Assembly: GCA_045577735.1 (NCBI GenBank)
Contig: JAZNIY010000020.1
Coordinates: forward strand, 1 to 64,000
DNA: 64,000 nt
Direction: 5' to 3'
Source: Stercoripulliclostridium_A sp045577735
GTDB taxonomy: Bacteria; Bacillota; Clostridia; Christensenellales; DTU072
The notes under the pieces are model-generated. The model ran no database searches, was not told the origin of the DNA, and saw only the letters and a program-made list of their open reading frames with translations. Below, piece by piece: positions 41,363-48,194 of this stretch. The position numbers and the translations under genes were made by a program. Within the stretch, counting starts at the first letter, position 1; each line of letters begins with the position of its first letter.

Positions 41363-42052
41363 TTAGTTTTTACCTCCTTTCTTAAAGACCTCACCCTTGT
41401 AGATCCAGGTCTTAACACCGATAATACCGTAGGTGGTATTTGCTTCTGCGAAGCCGTAATCGATGTCAGCACGTAGGGTTTGTAGGGGAATTGAACCTTC
41501 GTGATAAGTTTCGCTTCTTGCGATTTCTGCACCGTCAAGACGACCGCTTACCATAGTCTTAATACCCTTAGCGCCTGCTCTCATAGCTCTTCCCATTGCG
41601 AACTTCATAGCTCTACGGAAGGGAGTTCTCTTTTCAAGAGCGGATGCGATGGATTCTGCAACGATTTGAGCGTCCATATCAACGTTCTTAACTTCGTGAA
41701 CGTTTACGCTGAAGGTCTTATCCTTGCCAACTATCTTGCGAACTGCTGCATTGATTTCTTCGATGCCCTTTTTCTTTGCGCCAGCTTCTTCAGGAGCTGC
41801 GTCTTTCTTGTTCATCTTACCAACTGCTACGCCAACTCTACCGCAGTAGATATCAATTTTAATGGTGTTAGCTGCTCTTTCGATACTAATCTTGGAGATA
41901 GCTGCATCGTAGTAGTTCTTCTTTATATACTTACGGATTTCGTCGTCTTCTTTAAGGTTTTTACCGAAATCCTTTTTGTTTGCGTACCAAGTGCTACTCC
42001 AGGGAGCGATGATACCAACTCTTAAACCATGTGGATTAACTTTTTGACCCAT
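41363..42052 (-). CDS. rpsC: 30S ribosomal protein S3 with a modified KH loop
   Basis: Small-subunit protein lining the mRNA entry tunnel, 229 residues. The start MGQKVNPHGLRVGII and the C-terminal domain (GRLDGAEIARSETYHEGSIP, LRADIDYGFAEANTTYG) are normal. In the KH domain the usual GxxG of VIGKKG is replaced by VGKMN, followed by an insertion of about 13 residues rich in Lys, Ala and Glu (NKKDAAPEEAGAKKKG, about 88-104). The frame is intact on both sides, so this is a lineage variant and not a frameshift. Confidence 0.95.
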   Translation of the reverse strand: MGQKVNPHGLRVGIIAPWSSTWYANKKDFGKNLKEDDEIRKYIKKNYYDAAISKISIERAANTIKIDIYCGRVGVAVGKMNKKDAAPEEAGAKKKGIEEINAAVRKIVGKDKTFSVNVHEVKNVDMDAQIVAESIASALEKRTPFRRAMKFAMGRAMRAGAKGIKTMVSGRLDGAEIARSETYHEGSIPLQTLRADIDYGFAEANTTYGIIGVKTWIYKGEVFKKGGKN

Positions 42053-42066
42053 TTTGGTAATTCCTC

Positions 42067-42453
42067 CTATTTAGCGGCGTCAAGAATGACGGTGATGTGG
42101 GTGGTGCGCTTCATGATGCTGTGTCCTCTGCCCTTGGAAACGGGTTGATAGCGCTTAAGGGTTTTGCCTTCGTCAGCAAAGCATTCTGCTACGTAAAGGG
42201 TGTCCTTGTTCATGTTCATATTGTTTTCAGCATTAGCTGCTGCGCTGTTAACAACCTTAAGGATGGGGGTGCTGGAAGACTTGTTCATAGCCTTTAGAAG
42301 AGCAACTGCCTCAACGTAACTCTTTCCACGAATAACGTCTAGTACGGAACGTACTTTGTAAGGGGAAATTCTAATGGATTTTGCTACTGCATAAGGACGG
42401 GTGTCTTTGTTTTCCAATCTTGCTTGGGTCTTTTCTCTAACTCTAGTTGCCAT
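42067..42453 (-). CDS. rplV: 50S ribosomal protein L22
   Basis: Its extended hairpin lines the peptide exit tunnel, where macrolide resistance changes map. It has 128 residues; KSIRISPYKVRSVLDVIRGK (about 25-44) and RYQPVSKGRGHSIMKRTTHI are conserved, without an obvious resistance-type duplication in the loop. It lies 14 bp upstream of rpsC. Confidence 0.97.
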   Translation of the reverse strand: MATRVREKTQARLENKDTRPYAVAKSIRISPYKVRSVLDVIRGKSYVEAVALLKAMNKSSSTPILKVVNSAAANAENNMNMNKDTLYVAECFADEGKTLKRYQPVSKGRGHSIMKRTTHITVILDAAK

Positions 42454-42462
42454 ATAGACCTC

Positions 42463-42744
42463 CTATTTCTTACCGCCAGCGGCTTTGGAGCCTGCGTGAC
42501 CGTTAAACTTTCTGGTGGGAGCAAACTCACCGAGTTTTAAGCCAACCATATCTTCGGTTACGTATACAGGCACGTGGGTTTTACCGTTATGAACGGCGAT
42601 GGTGTGACCAACGAATTCGGGGAAGATAACGGAAGCTCTTGACCAAGTCTTAACGGGCTTCTTTTCGCCATTTTCGTTCATCGCTGTAATTCTCTTCATT
42701 AGGCTCTCTTCACAAAAGGGACCTTTTTTAACTGATCTGCTCAT
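42463..42744 (-). CDS. rpsS: 30S ribosomal protein S19
   Basis: Head protein that forms a heterodimer with S13. It has 93 residues, starting SRSVKKGPFCEESLMKRI after the Met; HNGKTHVPVYVTEDMVGLKL and GEFAPTRKFNGH are family signatures. It lies 11 bp downstream of rplB. Confidence 0.97.
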   Translation of the reverse strand: MSRSVKKGPFCEESLMKRITAMNENGEKKPVKTWSRASVIFPEFVGHTIAVHNGKTHVPVYVTEDMVGLKLGEFAPTRKFNGHAGSKAAGGKK

Positions 42745-42755
42745 CTATGTGCCTC

Positions 42756-43583
42756 CTAATTAATACGCTTAATAATCATCTTGTTGGACTTAGCCTTCTT
42801 ACTTCTGGTCTTATAACCAAGAGCGGGCTTACCCCAAGGAGTAACGGGAGTTGCCATACCGATGGGGCTCTTGCCTTCACCACCACCATGGGGGTGATCG
42901 CAGGGGTTCATTACAACACCGCGAACGGTAGGTTTAACACCCATATGACGGGTCTTACCGGCTTTACCAACGCTTACGTTTTCGTGGTCGATATTGCCAA
43001 CGGTACCGATAGTAGCTTTGCACTTGAGGGAAACGTATCTCATTTCGCCAGAAGGCATTCTAAGGGTTGCCTTGTTGTTTTCTTTTGCCATAAGTTGTGC
43101 ACTTACGCCAGCAGAACGAGCAATTTGGCCACCTTTACCGGGTTGAAGCTCTATGTTGTGGATGGTAGTACCAACGGGGATATCTTGAAGAAGGAGTGCG
43201 TTACCTGCTTTGATATCTGCGCCTGCTCCACTAAGTACGGTGTCGCCTACGTTAAGGCCTACGGGGCAAAGGATATATCTCTTTTCGCCGTCAGCGTAGT
43301 TAAGGAGAGCGATGTTTGCGCTACGGTTGGGGTCGTATTGAACGCTTGCAACCTTTGCGGGGATACCGTCTTTATTACGCTTAAAGTCGATAATTCTGTA
43401 CTTGTTTCTGTTACCACCACCGATGTGTCTTACGGTGATTCTTCCCAAATTATTACGACCGCCGGACTTGTTTTTGCTTACTAGCAAGCTCTTTTCGGGC
43501 TTAGTGCAGGTGATTTCTGCAAAGTCCGATACGCTCATATTACGGCGTGCGGGGGATGTAGGTTTATATTTAATAACTGCCAT
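42756..43583 (-). CDS. rplB: 50S ribosomal protein L2
   Basis: Core large-subunit protein needed for subunit association and peptidyl-transferase activity. It has 275 residues; GRNNLGRITVRHIGGGNRNK (about 42-61) and the signature VMNPCDHPHGGGEGKSPIG, with the conserved His close to the active centre, are intact. Confidence 0.98.
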   Translation of the reverse strand: MAVIKYKPTSPARRNMSVSDFAEITCTKPEKSLLVSKNKSGGRNNLGRITVRHIGGGNRNKYRIIDFKRNKDGIPAKVASVQYDPNRSANIALLNYADGEKRYILCPVGLNVGDTVLSGAGADIKAGNALLLQDIPVGTTIHNIELQPGKGGQIARSAGVSAQLMAKENNKATLRMPSGEMRYVSLKCKATIGTVGNIDHENVSVGKAGKTRHMGVKPTVRGVVMNPCDHPHGGGEGKSPIGMATPVTPWGKPALGYKTRSKKAKSNKMIIKRIN

Positions 43584-43600
43584 TATTGTTTACCTCCCGA

Positions 43601-43891
43601 TTATGCTAGACTTTCGAAGAACTCGATTGCTTTGCTATCTGCGGTAAGGGTAACGTATGCTTTCTTGTAGGAAGCGGTTTTGCCTTCCGTATAGCCTCTT
43701 CTTCTGGTCTTACCGCTAACTCTTACGGTATTTACCTTTTCTACGGATACGCCGAAGATGCTTTCTACTGCAATTTTAATTTGAGTCTTGTTAGCATCCT
43801 TTCTTACTACGAAAGCGTATCTTTTTGCTGCGATACCGTCATAACTCTTTTCAGAGAGAACGGGTTTAATAATGATATCGTAGTTGTTCAT
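43601..43891 (-). CDS. rplW: 50S ribosomal protein L23
   Basis: Tunnel-exit protein that docks trigger factor and SRP. It has 96 residues, with IIKPVLSEKSYDGIAAKRYA at the start and the conserved KVNTVRVSGKTRRRGYTEGK loop. It shares base 43891 with rplD, so translation is coupled. Confidence 0.96.
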   Translation of the reverse strand: MNNYDIIIKPVLSEKSYDGIAAKRYAFVVRKDANKTQIKIAVESIFGVSVEKVNTVRVSGKTRRRGYTEGKTASYKKAYVTLTADSKAIEFFESLA

Positions 43892-44511
43892 TATGCATAT
43901 ACCTCCATAAGTGCTTTAACGGCGTCGAGGGTGAATACACACTTGTTTGCACGAACTAGTTCATAAACGTTAAGGAGAGCTACGTCGGTCAAAGAAACGG
44001 TTTGGATATTTCTTGATGCACGTAGTAGATCTTCTTTGTGTCCGTTAACTACTAGAAGTGCGGTCTTTTCGATACCGATATTATTAAGAGCGGTTGCAAC
44101 GAGCTTGGTCTTGGGTTCTGCTATTTCGAAGTTGTCAACGATTAGGAGTTCTCCGTCTGCAAGCTTCTTGCTGAGAGCACTGCATAGTGCGCCAACTCTC
44201 ATTTGCTTATTGATCTTCTTGCTGAAGTCGCGGGGCTTTGGTGCGAATACAACACCACCGTGTGTCCATTGAGGAGCGCGGATGCTACCTTGACGAGCTC
44301 TGCCGGTGCCCTTTTGTCTCCAAGGCTTTCTACCGCCACCACGTACTTCGGTACGGGTAAGAGCGCTCTTGGTGCCTTGTCTCTTGTTTGCTAGTTGAGC
44401 AACGATAACTTGGTGAATGAGTGCTTCGTTATACTCTCTGCCAAAGATTTCATCGTTAAGTTCAACGGTTCCTACTTCCTTACCTAGGGTATTTATAACT
44501 TTTGCTATCAT
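43891..44511 (-). CDS. rplD: 50S ribosomal protein L4
   Basis: Its long loop reaches the exit tunnel. In several bacteria L4 also represses the S10 operon through the leader RNA. It has 206 residues; the loop region KPWRQKGTGRARQGSIRAPQ (about 67-86) is conserved. The candidate leader before rpsJ is the obvious place to look for L4 control here. Confidence 0.97.
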   Translation of the reverse strand: MIAKVINTLGKEVGTVELNDEIFGREYNEALIHQVIVAQLANKRQGTKSALTRTEVRGGGRKPWRQKGTGRARQGSIRAPQWTHGGVVFAPKPRDFSKKINKQMRVGALCSALSKKLADGELLIVDNFEIAEPKTKLVATALNNIGIEKTALLVVNGHKEDLLRASRNIQTVSLTDVALLNVYELVRANKCVFTLDAVKALMEVYA

Positions 44512-44532
44512 ATTCGTATCTCCTTTACCCTA

Positions 44533-45189
44533 TTATTTAAACCATTTGGAAGCCTTAACTTTCTTACAGGTGTTCTTGATGATAACGGGGCTGTTCTTAG
44601 GTCCGGGGATACCGCCGGCGATGAGAAGAACGTTACGTGCTACATCAACCTTAACTACTTCCAAATTTTGAATGGTTACTTGTTCGTGACCATATTGACC
44701 TGCCATCTTCTTGTTCTTGAAAACTCTAGAAGGGCTACTGTTTGCACCGAGTGAACCAACACATCTGTGAACAGGGCCTACACCGTGGGTTGCCATAAGT
44801 CTGTGGGTGTTCCATCTTTGGATGGTACCGGTATAACCACGACCTCTGGTGGTGCCGGTAACGTCTACCTTGTCACCTACTACGAAGATATCAGCTTTGA
44901 TTTCTTGACCTACGCTATAAGCGGAGCAATCTTCAAAACGGAATTCCTTCATGGTCTTCTTGGGATCAACGTTTGCTTTCTTATATTGTCCAAGAGTGGG
45001 CTTGTTTACGTTGTTAGCCTTTACTTCGCCGTATGCTACCTTAACTGCTTCGTATCCGTCTTTTTCGATGTTCTTAATTTGAACAACGGTGCAGGGACCT
45101 GCTTCAACAACGGTTACGGGAATAACAGTACCGTCTGCTGCGAAAATTTGGCTCATTCCTAATTTCTTACCTAATAATGCTTTCTTCAT
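44533..45189 (-). CDS. rplC: 50S ribosomal protein L3
   Basis: Assembly-initiating protein near the peptidyl-transferase centre. It has 218 residues; ALLGKKLGMSQIFAADGTVI at the start and the loop HRCVGSLGANSSPSRVFKNK (with the methylatable Gln replaced by Ala/Asn positions typical of Gram-positives) are seen. It is 13 bp after rpsJ. Confidence 0.97.
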   Translation of the reverse strand: MKKALLGKKLGMSQIFAADGTVIPVTVVEAGPCTVVQIKNIEKDGYEAVKVAYGEVKANNVNKPTLGQYKKANVDPKKTMKEFRFEDCSAYSVGQEIKADIFVVGDKVDVTGTTRGRGYTGTIQRWNTHRLMATHGVGPVHRCVGSLGANSSPSRVFKNKKMAGQYGHEQVTIQNLEVVKVDVARNVLLIAGGIPGPKNSPVIIKNTCKKVKASKWFK

Positions 45190-45202
45190 ACTGAGCCTCC
45201 TA

Positions 45203-45511
45203 TTACAGCTTGAGTTGGAAATCTACGCCTGCGGGAACGTCTAGCTTCATAAGAGCGTCAACGGTCTTGGTGGAGCAATTGTAGATGTCAATCAATCTCT
45301 TGTGGGTGCGAAGTTCGAACTGTTCACGGCTATCTTTATATTTGTGGGGAGAGCGTAGAATAGTTACGATTTCCTTCTCGGTGGGTAGCGGGATAGGTCC
45401 TGATACGCTAGCGCCGGTGCTCTTAGCAGCTTCGACGATCTTAGCACAGCTGGAGTCTATCAAGCTATGGTCATAGGCTTTCAATTTGATTCTGATCTTT
45501 TGACCTGCCAT
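45203..45511 (-). CDS. rpsJ: 30S ribosomal protein S10
   Basis: Head protein of the small subunit and NusE partner in antitermination. It has 102 residues, starting AGQKIRIKLKAYDHSLIDSS; the signature SGPIPLPTEKEIVTILRSPH follows. It is first in the S10-spc-alpha cluster. In many Clostridia tuf or rpsL-rpsG-fusA lie just upstream; here the upstream gene is the divergent uxaC. GGAGG is 12 nt before the ATG, unusually far. Confidence 0.97.
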   Translation of the reverse strand: MAGQKIRIKLKAYDHSLIDSSCAKIVEAAKSTGASVSGPIPLPTEKEIVTILRSPHKYKDSREQFELRTHKRLIDIYNCSTKTVDALMKLDVPAGVDFQLKL

Positions 45512-45711
45512 GTTATTTTGTTTCCTCCATATATTTCATTTCCGTACACACTTAGCCGTGTGTATCGTGCCCTCCGATAAATAAAAGGCCATTGGCCGAT
45601 TCCCTATCTTCAGACTGCTCGTGTACCTCCGGAATTGACACCCACTTGAATGCAATATTCCATCTTAAGTTACCTAATCGGGCGGTTTACGAGAAATCCC
45701 CGAACGCGAAC
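45512..45711 (-). promoter_or_regulatory. Structured 5' leader of the S10 operon
   Basis: About 200 nt of untranslated leader. On the minus strand TACACAC..GTGTGTA (about 45566-45543) is a strong hairpin near the start codon. CGGCCAATGGCC (45599-45587), followed by TTTTATTT, is a hairpin with a T-rich tail that could be an attenuator. GGCCAATGGCC is preceded by GATAGGGAAT. Leaders before rpsJ that bind L4 are known in other bacteria; this one was not matched to a defined family. Confidence 0.5.
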
Positions 45712-45717
45712 GATATC

Positions 45718-45746
45718 ATTCTATTAAAAAAAAGCTATAATGTCAA
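45718..45746 (-). promoter_or_regulatory. S10 operon promoter
   Basis: On the minus strand a consensus TTGACA (45741-45746) and TAGAAT (45718-45723) are separated by exactly 17 nt, with a T8 run in the spacer. It is the best-matching promoter in the window, as expected for this cluster. Confidence 0.85.
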
Positions 45747-45812
45747 ATAAAAAACATACATTTTTTAAAAATTTTTTAAGAATTTTTTTGGATTTGTGGT
45801 AAGCAAAATTGC

Positions 45813-45832
45813 AACCACAATATGTTGTGGTT
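45813..45832. other. Palindrome in the rpsJ-uxaC divergent region
   Basis: AACCACAA, TATG, TTGTGGTT is a perfect 8-bp stem with a 4-nt centre. It lies between the two divergent promoters, far from both start points. It could be an operator or a leftover terminator. The rest of 45747-45954 is A/T-rich with one CG-alternating stretch (45921-45935) and shows nothing else recognisable. Confidence 0.45.
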
Positions 45833-45954
45833 TGCACTAAAAAAATGCTATTTCCAGTTGAAATTCGCCCTATTTTTGCTCAAGCAAAAAATTTGAAAAA
45901 GTACAATATATATAAGGTACCCGCGCACGCGCGCGAGAAATTATAAATACCCTC

Positions 45955-45983
45955 TTGATTTATGCAAGCGTTTATATTATAAT
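45955..45983 (+). promoter_or_regulatory. uxaC promoter with a LacI/CcpA-type operator in the spacer
   Basis: TTGATT (45955-45960) and TATAAT (45978-45983) are 17 nt apart. The spacer holds TGCAAGCGTTTATA (45963-45976), close to the catabolite-responsive element consensus TGWAARCGYTWNCW and centred on AAGCG. Binding there would block RNA polymerase, so repression by CcpA or a local LacI-family regulator is inferred. Confidence 0.65.
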
Positions 45984-46006
45984 AAAATATTGAAGGAGAA
46001 TTTACA

Positions 46007-47398
46007 ATGAAACAGTTTTTAGGTGACGATTTTTTACTTAACAATCAAACTGCAGTAGAATTATATAACGAGGTTAAAGACCTACCTATAGTTGACTACC
46101 ACTGCCACGTGGATGCTAAAGAAATATACGAGGACGTCAAGTTTTCATCCATAACTCAGGCTTGGTTGGGTGGCGATCATTACAAGTGGCGCGCCATGAG
46201 AAACATGGGTGTGGAAGAAAAGCTCATAACCGGTAAAGGCGACGAATACCAAAGATTTGTAGCTTGGGCTACCATTTTACCTGCTATGGCCGGAAATCCA
46301 CTATATCACTTTAGCCACCTTGAATTAAAGAGATACCTAGGCATTGACACCCCTCTTAACGAAAGAACTGCTGAAGAGATATACGCCAAAGCAAACGAAG
46401 CATTAAAGGAACTTAGCGTAAGGAAGATTATAGAGAAGGCTAACGTGGAGGTTATCGTAACCACCAACGATCCTCTTGACGATTTGAAGTATCACAAACT
46501 TTTAAAACAAGAAGGGTACAGCGTCAAGGTACTTCCGGCCTTCCGTCCCGATAAGGCTGTCAATATTGAAAAGCCCCACTACCTCGACTACGTTACCAGT
46601 CTTTCCAAGTTAACCGGTTTACCCATTAAGAGTCTAGACGACCTTAAGACGGCTCTTAAATCTCGACTGGACTACTTCCTAGAGAATGGTTGTAAAGCAG
46701 CCGACCATGGACTAGATTACGTACCGTTTAATCTTAAAGCAAGCTACAAAGCAAAAGAAATTTTTGAAAAGGCTTTGAATCGTGAGCCTCTAACAAAAGA
46801 GGAAATAGATGGTTTTAAGACTGATATGCTTCTATTCTTCGGTAGTCAATATCACAAGCGCGATATCGCAATGGAGGTCCATTTTGGTTGCGTACGCAAC
46901 GCAAATAGAAACATGTTCCTTTCTCTCGGACCAGACACCGGCTTTGACTGCGTAAACGATCACAACTACGTAGACAACCTGTACGGGCTTCTTGACGAGC
47001 TTGCAATGCAACATCGCTTACCCAAAACTTTGCTGTATTCACTAAACCCAAAAGACAACGCACTACTCATATCAATGATGGGTGCTTTCAACTGCGCGCC
47101 CTTTAAAGGAAAGGTACAACAAGGCAGTGCTTGGTGGTTTAACGACCATAAGAAAGGTATGGAAGAGCAAATTGCCACCTACTCTGCAGGCGCTCCTATC
47201 GCCACCTTTATCGGTATGCTAACAGATTCTAGAAGTTTCCTCTCATACGCTCGTCACGAATATTTTAGAAGAATACTTGCTAACTATCTTGGCACCTTAG
47301 TTGAAAACGGCGAGTATCCAGAAAGCGAACTCCCCTATCTTAAAAAGGTTATTCGCGACATATGCCACGATAACGCAATTGCATATTTCGGTTATTAG
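46007..47398 (+). CDS. uxaC: Uronate isomerase
   Basis: Interconverts glucuronate and fructuronate, or galacturonate and tagaturonate, at the start of hexuronate breakdown. It has 463 residues. The metal-binding HxH is in PIVDYHCHVDAKEIY (about 27-41), and GAFNCAPFKGKVQQGSAWWF (about 364-383) is a family signature. GAAGGAGAA lies 7 nt before the ATG. No other hexuronate gene (uxuA, uxaA, kdgK) is nearby, so the gene is an orphan, but its promoter carries a catabolite-type operator. Pectin or glucuronide use is likely. Confidence 0.95.
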   Translation: MKQFLGDDFLLNNQTAVELYNEVKDLPIVDYHCHVDAKEIYEDVKFSSITQAWLGGDHYKWRAMRNMGVEEKLITGKGDEYQRFVAWATILPAMAGNPLYHFSHLELKRYLGIDTPLNERTAEEIYAKANEALKELSVRKIIEKANVEVIVTTNDPLDDLKYHKLLKQEGYSVKVLPAFRPDKAVNIEKPHYLDYVTSLSKLTGLPIKSLDDLKTALKSRLDYFLENGCKAADHGLDYVPFNLKASYKAKEIFEKALNREPLTKEEIDGFKTDMLLFFGSQYHKRDIAMEVHFGCVRNANRNMFLSLGPDTGFDCVNDHNYVDNLYGLLDELAMQHRLPKTLLYSLNPKDNALLISMMGAFNCAPFKGKVQQGSAWWFNDHKKGMEEQIATYSAGAPIATFIGMLTDSRSFLSYARHEYFRRILANYLGTLVENGEYPESELPYLKKVIRDICHDNAIAYFGY

Positions 47399-47420
47399 TA
47401 TTGATTCAAGTGTTAATAAA

Positions 47421-47450
47421 AAAGGAAGCGAGCAATCGCTTTCTTTTTTT
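47421..47450 (+). terminator. uxaC terminator
   Basis: AAGCGA (47425-47430), AGCAA-type loop, TCGCTT (47436-47441), extended by AAAG and CTTT, then T7. Confidence 0.85.
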
Positions 47451-47466
47451 ATACTCCATCTTTCAC

Positions 47467-47495
47467 TTGAATTAATTTTAAAAAGGTAATAGAAT
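47467..47495 (+). promoter_or_regulatory. Promoter of a leaderless ECF S-component gene
   Basis: TTGAAT (47467-47472) and TAGAAT (47490-47495) are exactly 17 nt apart. The ATG at 47502 is 6 nt past the -10, where transcription would start. The AAGG in the spacer is 14 nt from the ATG, too far for a normal ribosome-binding site. Confidence 0.65.
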
Positions 47496-47501
47496 ACCCA
47501 T

Positions 47502-48089
47502 ATGAGAAATGATAAGAGAAAGGGAATATCTACAAAAGACTTGGCACTAGGCGCCATTCTCACTGCCCTCGTTATAGTATTGCAACTAGTTGGACAGTTT
47601 ATAAAATTTGGTCCGGCATCAATTTCACTCGTGCTCATACCCATCGTTATTGGCGCAGCTGTTTGTGGCCCTAAAATCAGCACTTGGTTGGGACTTGTTT
47701 TCGGTGTCGTGGTGCTCTTTACCGACGGAATAGCCTTCATCGCAATACACACCATTGGTACCATCGTCACAGTTTTATTAAAAGGTGCTCTTTGTGGTTT
47801 AATAGCTGGAATCGTATACAAATTATTTGAAAAGAAAAACGTGTACCTAGCGATAGTTTTTTCTGCTATTGCCTGTCCCATCGTCAACACGGGCGTATTT
47901 CTACTTGGATGCTATCTATTTTTCTTCAACACCATTAAAGAGTGGGGACTTAACGCGGGGTTTACTAACGTTGGTGAATATATGATACTCGGTTTAGTTG
48001 GCATTAATTTCCTTCTTGAGCTTGCCGTCAACGTGGTTTTAAGCCCCATAATAGTAAAGTTAATAAATATTAGAAAACGCAAGAATTAA
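47502..48089 (+). CDS. ECF transporter S component, substrate unknown
   Basis: A protein of 195 residues with six predicted helices, the size and pattern of an energy-coupling-factor substrate-capture protein (DLALGAILTALVIVLQLVGQ, then FGPASISLVLIPIVIGAAVCGP). It would use the shared EcfAAT module, which is not in the window. The ligand cannot be assigned: there is no riboswitch and no pathway gene nearby. Transcription appears to begin at the ATG itself. Confidence 0.85.
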   Translation: MRNDKRKGISTKDLALGAILTALVIVLQLVGQFIKFGPASISLVLIPIVIGAAVCGPKISTWLGLVFGVVVLFTDGIAFIAIHTIGTIVTVLLKGALCGLIAGIVYKLFEKKNVYLAIVFSAIACPIVNTGVFLLGCYLFFFNTIKEWGLNAGFTNVGEYMILGLVGINFLLELAVNVVLSPIIVKLINIRKRKN

Positions 48090-48116
48090 CGATAAAAAAT
48101 TGACATTTTTAGATTT

Positions 48117-48145
48117 AAGAAAACACATATGTGTTTTCTTTTTTA
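48117..48145 (+). terminator. ECF S-component terminator
   Basis: AAGAAAACACAT directly followed by ATGTGTTTTCTT (48117-48140) is a perfect 24-bp palindrome, then TTTTATT. In RNA the middle four bases form the loop. Confidence 0.85.
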
Positions 48146-48194
48146 TTGACTAGAATAATCTATTGTGCAATAATATATTTAAGGATTGAGCAAT

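Noticed and set aside
41780..41810. The S3 insertion as a frameshift artefact
   Set aside because: The frame and conserved sequence continue correctly on both sides and the insert is a multiple of three.
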